NCBI GenBank assembly: GCA_965194375.1
Contig: CBDAEL010000003.1
Reading direction: 5' to 3' (one strand)
Length of the DNA: 64,000 nucleotides
DNA from: Tabrizicola_A aquatica
Lineage (GTDB): Bacteria > Pseudomonadota > Alphaproteobacteria > Rhodobacterales > Rhodobacteraceae
The notes below the pieces were generated by a model. The model worked only from the letters and a program-made list of their open reading frames with translations, was not told the DNA's origin and did not search any database. Shown here in pieces: positions 41,958-50,663 of the stretch. The position numbers and the translations under genes are program-made. Position 1 is the first letter of the stretch, and each line of letters opens with the position of its first letter.

Positions 41958-42679
41958 CCTTCCCCCAGTTCCAAACGCACCTTCATGACGAAGGCATCGC
42001 CGCGATAATAGGAGCGGACATGTTCAAACGGACGGCCTGAAGCATCGCGGGTCAGACGGGTCAGGCGCAGCACCGGTGCACCTATGGCGATCCCCAATGG
42101 GACGGCCACAGCCTCATCCGCTGCCGCAGCGGCCAAGGTCTGTTCGGCAGTGGCGGGACGAAGGTCGAACTGCTCTTGCAGCACCGCGTAAAGCGACATG
42201 CGACCGAAATCCGCCTTGCGCAACAAATCAGGCGTGCCCTCAGCCACAACTTCGGTGGTTTCGAGTGCCACGGGTTCACCATCGGCAAGGCGGATGCGGG
42301 TGATGTGCCACACTTCGGCCCCAGCGCTGAGTCCCAAGGCCAAGGCCGCTTCGGCGGAGGGCGCTCGGCAGGTTGCTTCGGTCAAGATTGATCCCGCACG
42401 GCGGCCCTGCCGCTCCATCTCTTCAGTAAAGCCGGTGAGGGTGGACAATTGCTGTTGGATCGCAGGCGCGCCGACAAAGGTGCCCTGCCCGACACGCGCT
42501 TCGATCATGCCGCGCTCAGCCAGATGCCGCAGCGCCATGCGCACCGTCGCGCGGCTGATGCCAAGGTCTTCGGCAAAGGTTCTTTCAGGTGGGATTTGAT
42601 CGCCAGCCTTCAGCCGACCCGCCGCGATTTCCGCGGAAAGCCGGTCTGCAACTTGGCGGTACTTCGGCAAACTGCTCAT
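41954..42679 (-). CDS. GntR family regulator (HutC/NagR-type, UTRA domain)
   Basis: The 241-residue regulator has an N-terminal GntR winged helix (Leu-Lys-Ala-Gly-Asp-Gln-Ile-Pro-Pro-Glu-Arg, then Ser-Arg-Ala-Thr-Val-Arg-Met-Ala-Leu) and a UTRA ligand domain (about 90-235), as in NagR/DasR proteins that sense amino-sugar phosphates. The ATG at 42679 is preferred; a TTG five codons upstream (42694) is possible. An inverted repeat of the DasR type lies 36 bases upstream of the start, which implies autoregulation of this operon. Confidence 0.9.
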   Translation of the reverse strand: MSSLPKYRQVADRLSAEIAAGRLKAGDQIPPERTFAEDLGISRATVRMALRHLAERGMIEARVGQGTFVGAPAIQQQLSTLTGFTEEMERQGRRAGSILTEATCRAPSAEAALALGLSAGAEVWHITRIRLADGEPVALETTEVVAEGTPDLLRKADFGRMSLYAVLQEQFDLRPATAEQTLAAAAADEAVAVPLGIAIGAPVLRLTRLTRDASGRPFEHVRSYYRGDAFVMKVRLELGEG

Positions 42680-42714
42680 CGCACCCGATTCCAAAAGGAG
42701 TGTACCAGAGCAAG

Positions 42715-42730
42715 ATTGGTATAGACCAAT
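42715..42730. promoter_or_regulatory. DasR/NagR-like operator ATTGGT-N4-ACCAAT
   Basis: ATTGGTATAGACCAAT lies between the FGGY kinase gene and the hutC-type regulator gene. The arms ATTGGT and ACCAAT are perfectly inverted about a 4-base centre. This is close to the known DasR-type consensus with TGGTCTAGACCA. The regulator gene starts 36 bases downstream. Confidence 0.75.
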
Positions 42731-42804
42731 TCGATTGGCAAGAAATCTTTGCGCCCATCTCCGGCTAAGGATCGGGCTCTGTCGGCCGTTTTGTCAGGTG
42801 TGGA

Positions 42805-44298
42805 TTAGCGCAGCGCGCGGTCGCGGGCCATGCCGTAGGCGGTGCGCAAGGCCGCCCATTCAGCAGTTTGGGTGCCAGAGGGCCGGTAGGTGGTCCCATC
42901 GGCGGCCATGGCGGCGGAGGCCTCGCGCACGGACGCAAAGCGACCCATGGCCGTCGCGGCCAGTAAGGCCGCCCCTCGAGCTCCGAATTCTGCGCCTTCA
43001 GGCACGGTAACGACGCGACCGGTCAGCTCTGCAATCATCTGACACCACAGCGCACTGCGCCCACCGCCTCCGGTCAGGACAATGGGGCCCGCGCCTTGGG
43101 TGCCCAGAAGGTCGCACAGATCGGCGATAGAACAGGCCACGCCTTCATAGACGGCACGGATCATCTCGGCCCGGCCGACGGCGGGTGTCAAACCGCCAAA
43201 ACCCGCCCGCGCCGACGGATCGACAACCGGGGCAATGATCCCGCTTTCGCTGAGATAGGGAAGATAGGTCACCCCGCGCGAGCCGACCGGAACCGATGCC
43301 GCCATCTCGGCAATGCGGCGCCAACGGTCGGGGTGGTCTGACAGTTCGGGGCACAGCAAGGCCGTGACCCAATCAAGGTTCAAGGTGCCAGCCACATTGA
43401 CCATCGCCCGGAACCAATGCTGTTCGGGCAAGGAGAACAAAAGCCCCAGACCTGCAGGTTCAAAAACCGGCTCGGTGCGGCAGATGCCGATCATACAGGT
43501 CGTGCCCAAAAGGCCCGTCATGGCGCCCGGCTGCAAGCCGCCCGCGCCGATCACATTGGCGATCACATCCCCTGCCCCCGCCACGACGGGCAGGCCTTGC
43601 GGCAATCCGGTTTCCACCGCGACTGCAGCCGTCACCCGCCCCGCCCATGCGGCAGAGGCCAGCACTGGCGGAAAAAGCGACCGATGGGCGGAAAGACCGA
43701 AAAGGTCGATCAGGTCAGCGCTGCGGCCTTGCGCGCGCGCGTCCCCCGGTGCGACCGCCGCTTCACTGACATCGGTCGCCACCTCGCCCGTCAGTCGCAG
43801 GCGCAGCCAATCCTTGTATCCAAGGACAGCATGGGCATGCGCCATGACCTCGGGCTCTTCCGTCAACAGGGCAGCGGTCACCGGCAAGGTGCAGCCTTGC
43901 TGCAACGCAGACCCGGACAGCGCAAAGATATCGTCCAGCACCTTGGGATTTTGCTGTTTCATCGCATCAATCACGCCATTCGCGCGACTGTCTTCCCAGT
44001 TGATCCCGGCGCGCAACGTCTGCCCGTTGGCATCCACCACCCAAGCCCCGACCATCGCCCCGGCCAGCCCCATGGCCACGATCTGGCCCTCGGACGCGGC
44101 GGCGGCAACCATCTGGCGCAGCACGCTGACCGCCGCAGCCCATGCCCGCTCCGGATCAGCTTCGACCCGCGCATTTGACCGGATCAATGGCGTGGGCTCA
44201 GCCGCGACCGCAACAAGACGCCCGTCTTGGTCAAACAGCGCGGCCTTGCAGACCGACGATCCAGCATCGACCCCTAGGTATAGGTCTTTTGCAGGCAT
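42805..44298 (-). CDS. FGGY family carbohydrate kinase (xylulokinase-like)
   Basis: A 497-residue kinase with the two FGGY domains. It has Leu-Gly-Val-Asp-Ala-Gly-Ser-Ser-Val-Cys-Lys at the N-terminus for phosphate binding, Gly-Ala-Gly-Asp near 245, and Leu-Thr-Gly-Gly-Gly-Gly-Arg-Ser near 415 for ATP. It would phosphorylate a pentulose, a polyol or a related sugar. The ATG at 44298 follows a strong AAGGAGGTGA site. It is in line with the ABC operon but separated by a 125-base gap holding the DasR-like operator. Whether it belongs to the same pathway as nagB is not certain. Confidence 0.85.
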   Translation of the reverse strand: MPAKDLYLGVDAGSSVCKAALFDQDGRLVAVAAEPTPLIRSNARVEADPERAWAAAVSVLRQMVAAAASEGQIVAMGLAGAMVGAWVVDANGQTLRAGINWEDSRANGVIDAMKQQNPKVLDDIFALSGSALQQGCTLPVTAALLTEEPEVMAHAHAVLGYKDWLRLRLTGEVATDVSEAAVAPGDARAQGRSADLIDLFGLSAHRSLFPPVLASAAWAGRVTAAVAVETGLPQGLPVVAGAGDVIANVIGAGGLQPGAMTGLLGTTCMIGICRTEPVFEPAGLGLLFSLPEQHWFRAMVNVAGTLNLDWVTALLCPELSDHPDRWRRIAEMAASVPVGSRGVTYLPYLSESGIIAPVVDPSARAGFGGLTPAVGRAEMIRAVYEGVACSIADLCDLLGTQGAGPIVLTGGGGRSALWCQMIAELTGRVVTVPEGAEFGARGAALLAATAMGRFASVREASAAMAADGTTYRPSGTQTAEWAALRTAYGMARDRALR

Positions 44299-44499
44299 GG
44301 CTCACCTCCTTGGCAATGGCACATGGTTTGCCCAGCAAACGCCGGCGCGCAAGCCTGAGATGCGATTGGGCGCGGATGGGTCTTGCAGGGATGTCCAGCC
44401 AACGCCCATCAACGGGTGGCCTGATACGCAGAAGGCTTCGGCACATGGCGCGTATCACGTGATCAACGGCGCCGCGCACCAAACCCGGCCAAAGCAAAG

Positions 44500-44518
44500 G
44501 GGGCGGCAGTGCCGCCCC
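44500..44518 (-). terminator. rho-independent terminator of the large repeat protein gene
   Basis: The 9-base stem GGGGCGGCA/TGCCGCCCC (44500-44508 with 44510-44518) is followed on the minus strand by CTTTGCTTT. It lies 22 bases beyond the stop of the large gene. Confidence 0.75.
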
Positions 44519-44539
44519 TGTCTCAGAATGTGGGCGCCC

Positions 44540-47500
44540 TCAGAAAGCCATCTGCAGTTGCAGCTTGGCTGAGCTGCGGTCTTGGCCACCGATGCGATCA
44601 AAGCTGACGCCGGCGTTCACCGTGGTCAAACCATCGCTGGACGCGCGGGTCAGGTTCAGCGCCAGACCCGACCCGCAATCCCGGGTGCCCGTCACAGCTT
44701 CACGACGCTCGCAGGTCAGCCGCGGGGCAAGCGTAACTTCCGACAGGCCCTGCCCGACAGCAGACGCGTTCATCTTGAAGACAAACTCCGGCTCAACAAC
44801 AAGGCTGTAGAACCGCACCGTGCCGCCCGACACCGGCAAGGCCGTCGAGTTGCCAGCCGTGGTTTGCGTCATGCTCAGATCGCCAATGTAGGTCTGACCA
44901 AAGTTCGCCGACACAGACGGGCGCAGAAGATAACTCTGCCGGTCCATCTCGCCAGACACAGACGCGCCCAGCATGATCGACTGGGTGCCATACTGGTCCG
45001 CAACGGTGACGGTGCCATCGTCCATGAACAGATCGTTGGCATTCAGCCCAATCCCGCCATAGGCCGACCCGATCACGCCATTTTCCGCCTGCGCGATTAC
45101 ATAGGCACCCGCAACAGCGCCCCATGTGTTCTGCCGCCCCGGAGCACCGCTTTGCAGGTTCGACCGTTGCACGTCAGCGCCCAAGAAATAGCCGTACATG
45201 GTGGTGGCATTTGCATAGCGTTCCCATGACATCCGGCCATTCATGCTGAGCGTAGAGCCGACCCCTTCGGTGTCACGGTAATTCAACTCAGCAAAGCCCG
45301 TGCGACGCCAGCCATTGGCGACGCTGAGGTAGTTCATGCTGCTGAACAGAAACTCACCGTTGTTATCGGCATTCAGGTCAAACCCGGTGATCTGCAGACC
45401 ATTAGTGCCCTTGGTGCTGGCAAAAAACTGGTCGCCATAAAGGCTCACGATGTTGCCCGATGAGTCAGTAATGGGCTCTGAAGCGCCGCCAGAACTACCC
45501 TCATAGGTGCCATATGGTCCAACTCTCAAGCCACTCCCCGCCCAAGGCATATTGGGCTCAGAACCGAAAGGCGTGGCACCGAAGAAGTAGTCTCCCAGAA
45601 ATCGGTCTAAAGCACTTTCCATCAAGAACCCATTGCCCGACAGCGAGGTACCTAAGCTGGTGAAGGCCGCTTGAGGCAATGTGCTGTTGGGGGTGCCAAA
45701 CCACCACAGCTGGCTGCTGAACACAGTGTTGTTCACGGACTGACCCTGTGGCGTCACCGAAACAGCTTGCGACGGTAAGCCATCACCGACCGAGTTCACC
45801 GCCAGCATACTGATCGCGTATGTCGTGCCATTCGTCAGCCCCGAGATCGTGATCGGGCTTGTCGTGTCAGAAGGGCTTAAGGCTGTCCAATTTGAGCCAC
45901 TGTCCAAGCTGTACTTATAGTTGATGATGGCTGACCCGCCGTCTGCCCCTGCAGTAAAGCTGATCGTTGCCGACCCATCCCCCGCCGTGGCCGTCAAGTT
46001 GGTTGGAGCCGCTGGGATGGTGGCCTGCTGTTGGGAAGACTCGGGAGTGATAGAGTTCGACGCTACAGAGGATGGCCCAGTGCCCGCCGAGTTCGTTGTG
46101 GTCACCGTGAAGGAATAGGCCGTCCCGTTCGTCAAACCTGTGACGGTGATCGGCGAGGAGCTCGCCGAGCCGGTGGCGCCACCCGGGCTGGCTGTCACCG
46201 TATACCCCGTGATCGCAGCGCCACCATTGCTGGCGGGTGCTGTGAACGCAACGCTGGCTTGCGCATCGCCCGCCGTCGCTGTCCCAATCGTCGGGGCGCC
46301 TGGGACCACGGGAAGTACGCTAAAGGTCCGGCTCAGCTGTGGCGCAGCCAAGTAGGTACCGTCTCCGGCTTGGTCCGCATTGATCGTGCAGCTTCCAGCC
46401 GCGACGAAGGTCAGTACACCACCAGAGGTGATGGTGCAAACCCCTGAGGTGGAGGAGGTGAAGGTCACTACCAAGCTTGAACTTGCTGTCGCGCTCAACG
46501 TTGGCGTGGTCCCAAAGTTCTGATCACCGGGACTAGCGAAGGTGATCGTCTGGGCCGCACCCGGGGTGACAGCGTTGGAACCCGCCGAGGCTGGACCGTC
46601 GCCCGCCGAGTTCGTTGCGGTTACCGTGAAGGCATAAGCCTGTCCATTGGTGAGACCCAGCACGGTGATCGGTGAGCTACTGCCATTGACGGGCGCCACA
46701 TCCGGGGGGCTCACCGTCACCGTGTAGTTCGTGATCAAGGTTCCGCCCGTGCTGGCAGGGGCTGTGAAGGCAACAGTGGCCTGCGTGTCACCCGCCGTCG
46801 CCACTCCAATCGTGGGGGCACCCGGCACTATCGGACTCACTGTGAAGGTCTGGCTCACCTGGGGCGCAGCCGAGAAGCTCCCGTTCCCGGCTTGGTCCGC
46901 ATTGATCGTGCAGCTGCCAGCCGTGACGAAGGTCAGCGCGCCACCAGAGGTGATGGTGCAAACCCCTGTGGTGGAGGAGGTGAAGGTCACCGACAAGGTT
47001 GAACTTGCCGTCGCGCTCAACGTTGGCGTGGTCCCAAAGTTCTGGGTGCCGGGGTTCGCGAAGGTGATCGTCTGGGCCGCCGCCGGGGTGACAGAGTTTG
47101 ACGCCGCCGAGGCTTGACCGGTGCCTGCCGAGTTCGTTGCGGTCACCGTGAAGGTATAGGCCGTCCCGTTTGTCAAACCTGTAACGATGACAGGCGAGGA
47201 ACTCCCCGTGCCGAAGGCGCCACCCGGGCTGGCTGTCACCGTATACCCCGTGATCGCAGCGCCACCATTGCTGGCGGGTGCCGTGAACGCAACGCTGGCC
47301 TGCGCATCGCCCGCCGTTGCCGTCCCAATCGTCGGGACACCGGGGACCGTGGCCGGAGTGACATACGTGTATTGGTTTGACGCGCCCGTTAAACTTGTTC
47401 CCCCGGCCGTTGTGACTGTGACGTTCACAACACCCGCCGAACCCGCAGGTGCTGTGGCGATGATCTGCGTTGCAGAGTTCACGATGAAACCTGTCGCCGG

Positions 47501-49093
47501 GGTCGCCCCAAAAGATACTGCGGTTGCGCCCGTAAAGCCCGTGCCGGACAGCACAACGCTCGTCCCGCCCGTGGTTGAACCGGAACTTGGGCTAAGGCCG
47601 GTGACTGCCGGCTGAACCCCGTTGATAACGAGAGCCTTGTTGTTTCCCAGTGAATTCGCCGCACCCGGCGACGCGAGCGTCAGCGTCGCAGTGTTGCCGG
47701 CACTGTCGCGGATCGTGCCGCTATTCAGCGTCAAAGACGATGTCCCGACATAGTCCAGATCGGCGGAGCTATCACCTGCTTGAACCGTGTAGGTGAAGGT
47801 TAAGGCCGAGGTCCCAGAGCCGGAGGCATAACTCACAGTCTGATCCGTTGAGCCCGTCTCCAAGGTCAACTGCGGTGTTCCGGTGACCGTCACGGATTCA
47901 TTGAAGTTCACCTGAACGCTGACGGTGTCACCGACCGTGTAGGTGCCATCGGCTGTGGATGAGTTGACAGAGGTCACTGTGGGAGCAACCGTATCAATCA
48001 TGTAGTTGTTGCTGTCCGTGGTTCCCGTCCCAGCATTCCCAGCCGCGTCGGTGACGCCGATCATATCAAGGGTAATGACGTTTGTTGCATCGGTTATGGA
48101 AGCCGTGGGCGTCAGGGTCGCGGTCCAAGTGATACCACCATCACTGCTGCTAACAGCCGAGAGTGTTCCATTCGCGATGGTCAGATCGGCATTGGTAAAC
48201 CCTGCCACAGCCTCGCTGAACGTAAAGGTGACCGATGATGTTTCCCCGATACTTAATGCCGTGTCCGCGACAACAATGGTTGCCGTGGGTCGCACTGTAT
48301 CGATCGCGTAATTGTTGCTGTCTGTGGTGCCTGTCCCAGAGTTTCCGGCCGCATTCGCCACACCTGTCATGGCAAGCGTGATGATGTTTGTCGCATCCGT
48401 CACGGAAGCCGTCGGCGTGAAGGTCGCGGTCCAAGTGACGCCACCATCACTGCTGCTGACAGAGGAAAGCGTCCCATTGGCAATGGTCAGATCAGCATTG
48501 GCAAATCCCGTCACGGCCTCGCTGAAGGTAATGGTCACCAAAGATGTGTCTGCGATGCGCAAAGCATTGTTCGAAACGACAATGCTTGCCGCGGGGCGTA
48601 CGGTCGCGACCGAATAATTATTGCTGTTCGTTGTACCGACCCCGGGATTGCTGGCCGCATCTGTAAGACCGGTCATATCGAGGGTGATGACGTTTGTTGC
48701 ATCCGTCATGGAAGCCGTCGGCGTAAAGGTCGCGGTCCAAGTGATGCCACCATCACCGCTGCTGACAGCGGACAGCATCCCATTGGCAATGGTGAGATCG
48801 GCATTGCTAAACCCGGTGACAGCCTCGCTGAACGTAAAGGTGCCCAGAGATGTTTCCCCGGCGAGCAATGCGGTGTCCGACACGACAATGCTGGATGTCG
48901 GCGGGGTCGTATCTACTGGCGCGGCGGCAACAGATGACCATTGAACAATACGATCGAAATAATCGCTATATAGATATCCTCCGGTAAAGCCGATGCCGGT
49001 AAAGGTGAATGTCTCTGTCCCGCAAGCAGAGATGAATCTTGGTGTCGGTGTAACCCCCCCGACCCCATGAGGTATATACCGGGTCCATAGCAA
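44540..49093 (-). CDS. very large repeat-rich surface protein with C-terminal autotransporter-like barrel (frameshifted at its 5' end)
   Basis: The open frame gives 1517 residues. After about 60 N-terminal residues come three near-identical 102-residue Ig-like repeats (about 62-371), each with Phe-Ser-Glu-Ala-Val and Asp-Leu-Thr-Ile-Ala-Asn. A cadherin/SwmB-like segment (372-500) and an IPT/TIG domain (about 501-590) follow. Next are fibronectin-III-type units alternating with a cysteine-pair linker (about 590-1100). A final region of about 390 residues is rich in alternating polar and aromatic residues and ends in Met-Ala-Phe, as outer-membrane barrels do. The frame has no signal peptide of its own; a good one lies upstream in another frame, and one extra G in the G7 run at 49054-49060 would join them into a 1597-residue exported protein. 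Adhesion is the likely role. Confidence 0.8.
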   Translation of the reverse strand: MLWTRYIPHGVGGVTPTPRFISACGTETFTFTGIGFTGGYLYSDYFDRIVQWSSVAAAPVDTTPPTSSIVVSDTALLAGETSLGTFTFSEAVTGFSNADLTIANGMLSAVSSGDGGITWTATFTPTASMTDATNVITLDMTGLTDAASNPGVGTTNSNNYSVATVRPAASIVVSNNALRIADTSLVTITFSEAVTGFANADLTIANGTLSSVSSSDGGVTWTATFTPTASVTDATNIITLAMTGVANAAGNSGTGTTDSNNYAIDTVRPTATIVVADTALSIGETSSVTFTFSEAVAGFTNADLTIANGTLSAVSSSDGGITWTATLTPTASITDATNVITLDMIGVTDAAGNAGTGTTDSNNYMIDTVAPTVTSVNSSTADGTYTVGDTVSVQVNFNESVTVTGTPQLTLETGSTDQTVSYASGSGTSALTFTYTVQAGDSSADLDYVGTSSLTLNSGTIRDSAGNTATLTLASPGAANSLGNNKALVINGVQPAVTGLSPSSGSTTGGTSVVLSGTGFTGATAVSFGATPATGFIVNSATQIIATAPAGSAGVVNVTVTTAGGTSLTGASNQYTYVTPATVPGVPTIGTATAGDAQASVAFTAPASNGGAAITGYTVTASPGGAFGTGSSSPVIVTGLTNGTAYTFTVTATNSAGTGQASAASNSVTPAAAQTITFANPGTQNFGTTPTLSATASSTLSVTFTSSTTGVCTITSGGALTFVTAGSCTINADQAGNGSFSAAPQVSQTFTVSPIVPGAPTIGVATAGDTQATVAFTAPASTGGTLITNYTVTVSPPDVAPVNGSSSPITVLGLTNGQAYAFTVTATNSAGDGPASAGSNAVTPGAAQTITFASPGDQNFGTTPTLSATASSSLVVTFTSSTSGVCTITSGGVLTFVAAGSCTINADQAGDGTYLAAPQLSRTFSVLPVVPGAPTIGTATAGDAQASVAFTAPASNGGAAITGYTVTASPGGATGSASSSPITVTGLTNGTAYSFTVTTTNSAGTGPSSVASNSITPESSQQQATIPAAPTNLTATAGDGSATISFTAGADGGSAIINYKYSLDSGSNWTALSPSDTTSPITISGLTNGTTYAISMLAVNSVGDGLPSQAVSVTPQGQSVNNTVFSSQLWWFGTPNSTLPQAAFTSLGTSLSGNGFLMESALDRFLGDYFFGATPFGSEPNMPWAGSGLRVGPYGTYEGSSGGASEPITDSSGNIVSLYGDQFFASTKGTNGLQITGFDLNADNNGEFLFSSMNYLSVANGWRRTGFAELNYRDTEGVGSTLSMNGRMSWERYANATTMYGYFLGADVQRSNLQSGAPGRQNTWGAVAGAYVIAQAENGVIGSAYGGIGLNANDLFMDDGTVTVADQYGTQSIMLGASVSGEMDRQSYLLRPSVSANFGQTYIGDLSMTQTTAGNSTALPVSGGTVRFYSLVVEPEFVFKMNASAVGQGLSEVTLAPRLTCERREAVTGTRDCGSGLALNLTRASSDGLTTVNAGVSFDRIGGQDRSSAKLQLQMAF
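46042..47600. repeat. three diverged ~520-base tandem repeats coding for fibronectin-III units and linkers
   Basis: Matching landmarks (GCCCGCCGAG and its variant) recur at 46082, 46601 and 47123, that is every 519-522 bases. Each unit codes for one fibronectin-III-type domain of about 87 residues and an about 87-residue linker with a cysteine pair. Copies have diverged at many third positions, so the expansion is not very recent. Confidence 0.75.
48002..48919. repeat. three 306-base tandem repeats coding for Ig-like domains
   Basis: The landmark TTGTTGCTGT (with small changes) recurs at 48002, 48308 and 48614, exactly 306 bases apart. Each unit codes for 102 residues of the Ig-like repeat in the large surface protein. 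The in-frame spacing allows expansion or contraction by recombination without loss of frame. Confidence 0.88.
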
Positions 49094-49332
49094 CCGGCAT
49101 CTCGATTCCTGACAGTGTCCCCAACAGTCGGAGAGATGGTGATAGCACCGGAATAAGCATCTACATCATATTCGATGAGTTCCAGATCGGCTGCTTGAGC
49201 AAAAGAAAAAATGCCGCTAAGGCAAAATGCCATCATGGCAAGCACAGTCCGCCGCATCCGGAACGCTCGGACTGACCTGACGCAGGCGTTTGAGAGCGTT
49301 GCGCAGGAGATAGCCTTGAAAACGCGAAGCAT
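48913..49332 (-). pseudogene. out-of-frame 5' part of the large surface protein gene, carrying its signal peptide
   Basis: From an ATG at 49332 (AAGGA about 10 bases upstream) this frame codes for an extended basic N-region of 25 residues. A classical signal peptide follows (start at a second Met, codon 49257; cleavage after Ser-Phe-Ala-Gln-Ala), then about 40 residues that begin Ala-Asp-Leu-Glu-Leu-Ile-Glu-Tyr. At the C7 tract 49054-49060 (G7 on the coding strand) the frame leaves that of the 1517-residue protein and runs to a stop at 48913. Adding a single G restores a continuous gene from 49332 to 44540. It is either a phase-variable switch in the OFF state, a mutation or a sequencing error. 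Confidence 0.7.
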
Positions 49333-49974
49333 CAGTAACAATCCTTGGCTTGTGATAACTGGCCATGAAAGAACTGAGCTGGATAAATTGCCCTTAGCTC
49401 TGACGCCCTGTGTCATTTTACTCCAGGGGTCACATGCCGAGGCCAAAACACCTATTAAAACTGGCTTTCTTGCCAAATTAGGCGTTTGCCAAAAATTTGA
49501 GACGTTGATGACGCAAAGGCCCCGTCTTGCTGCCTTATGGGGCTTGGCCATGGCGCATGTCATTTTGGATTTTTCACGATTTGTATAAGTCGATCTAATG
49601 TCCTCTAGACAATTGGCATGCAGCTTTTGGGCTGCGCAATCTTCCGCACCAGAACATGAGGCTTGCGGCGGCTGCAGCGGATGTTGTTGGAATTGTAAGG
49701 CCGGCAAGAGGGATCTCGATCAAGCAGACCGAGTTCGCAGCAGCTACGGCTGCTCTTGCGATAAATGGCGCCTCAAGCCTCCTAGCACCCGCAAAAAAAC
49801 ACTCAAATGTACCTCTTTGGCACCCTCTCCGCTTCCACCCGCTGCAAGCGGGCACCACGCCTTCAAGCGCCCCCGTGCTTCGCAGGGGCGCTTGGGATTT
49901 CGAGCGAGATACAACCATCACGCCGGCCGCACTCCCAGTCTGCTGCGGCGGGGTGGTGGTCTGATGTCAGCAGA
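49333..49974. other. intergenic region between the large surface protein gene and the puc-linked gene
   Basis: I see no supported gene in these 642 bases; open frames on both strands lack family features and good starts. A hairpin with a 9-base stem (49865-49873 with 49885-49893) could weakly end transcription of the gene at 49975 but has no U tract. A possible minus-strand promoter for the surface protein gene, TTGTCT and TTATAC spaced by 18, lies near 49583-49612. Confidence 0.4.
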
Positions 49975-50610
49975 TCACCGAATGATGGTGGGCACATCGT
50001 CCCGCGACGGCCATCGGCTTGTCAACAAAGGCAGACCGAAGAGCGAGGAGAACAGCCGCCCGCCCCGAATGGCCGAGCTGCGCTCTTTGGGCGGCGAGAC
50101 CAGTTTCATGGGCCAGAACATCCGAGACATATGACCGCCGCCCCGCATCGCCGAGGTGCGCGGTTTGCTTTCCATGATCGGGTTGCTGCCGAAGATATGC
50201 CCATGGGACAACCGGCGGAACGGATTGGACATGAACAGCGGGTGGTCGTTCATGATGCTGTTTGAGAACCGTGCGTCCGGGTATTCACGCAGATAGACGT
50301 CCTCATCGGCCAGGCCCACATCCATTGCGGGATGCTTTTGCAAAACCCGCATCGCCTTTTGCGCCGTCCCGATGGGGTTGAAGGGGGCCTGCACCACCAA
50401 CAGTGCTTGCTTGCCCGTCATCGCCTGCAGATAGGCCGCAGCCGAGGCTTTGCTGACCCGCGCGGCGTTCATCGCGGCGGCGGCCTCGTCGGATTTGCCG
50501 CCCAGAATGATCTGGATCGTGTCTTCGGTCTGACCCTTTTCCAAAAGGCTCGCCCGTGCGGCATTCGCGGCGGACTGGGTCGGGTAAAGTCGTGTGATGA
50601 TGGTCGTCAT
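49975..50610 (-). CDS. unrecognised protein encoded downstream of pucC
   Basis: A 211-residue soluble protein with a good AGGTGAATT site before its ATG. The N-terminal 40 residues (Thr-Thr-Ile-Ile-Thr-Arg-Leu-Tyr, then Ala-Ala-Asn-Ala-Ala-Arg-Ala-Ser-Leu and Asp-Thr-Ile-Gln-Ile-Ile-Leu) resemble the start of general-stress-protein-17M/YflT-like domains. The C-terminal half is basic and rich in Arg, Ser, Met and Phe (two Pro-Met/Pro-Leu stretches) and matches nothing I know. It follows pucC by 53 bases in the same direction, where other purple bacteria carry pucD/pucE. It does not look like PucE. A role in LH2 assembly or stress control is inference from position. Confidence 0.7.
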   Translation of the reverse strand: MTTIITRLYPTQSAANAARASLLEKGQTEDTIQIILGGKSDEAAAAMNAARVSKASAAAYLQAMTGKQALLVVQAPFNPIGTAQKAMRVLQKHPAMDVGLADEDVYLREYPDARFSNSIMNDHPLFMSNPFRRLSHGHIFGSNPIMESKPRTSAMRGGGHMSRMFWPMKLVSPPKERSSAIRGGRLFSSLFGLPLLTSRWPSRDDVPTIIR

Positions 50611-50663
50611 AATTCACCTTTTGTCCTGGGAGGCCCGTAAGGACCGGTTGACGTAATCTTCGT

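Noticed and set aside
46042..48919. Regular repeats that might be taken for a CRISPR array
   Set aside because: Periods are 306 and about 520 bases, the repeats are coding and no short identical repeats with unique spacers are present.
49865..49893. Hairpin as terminator of the puc-linked gene
   Set aside because: The stem is good but no U tract follows on either strand and it is 80 bases beyond the stop, so I did not list it as a terminator.
49598..50134. Possible plus-strand gene between the surface protein and puc regions
   Set aside because: No family features, no good ribosome binding site, and it overlaps the better supported minus-strand gene starting at 50610.
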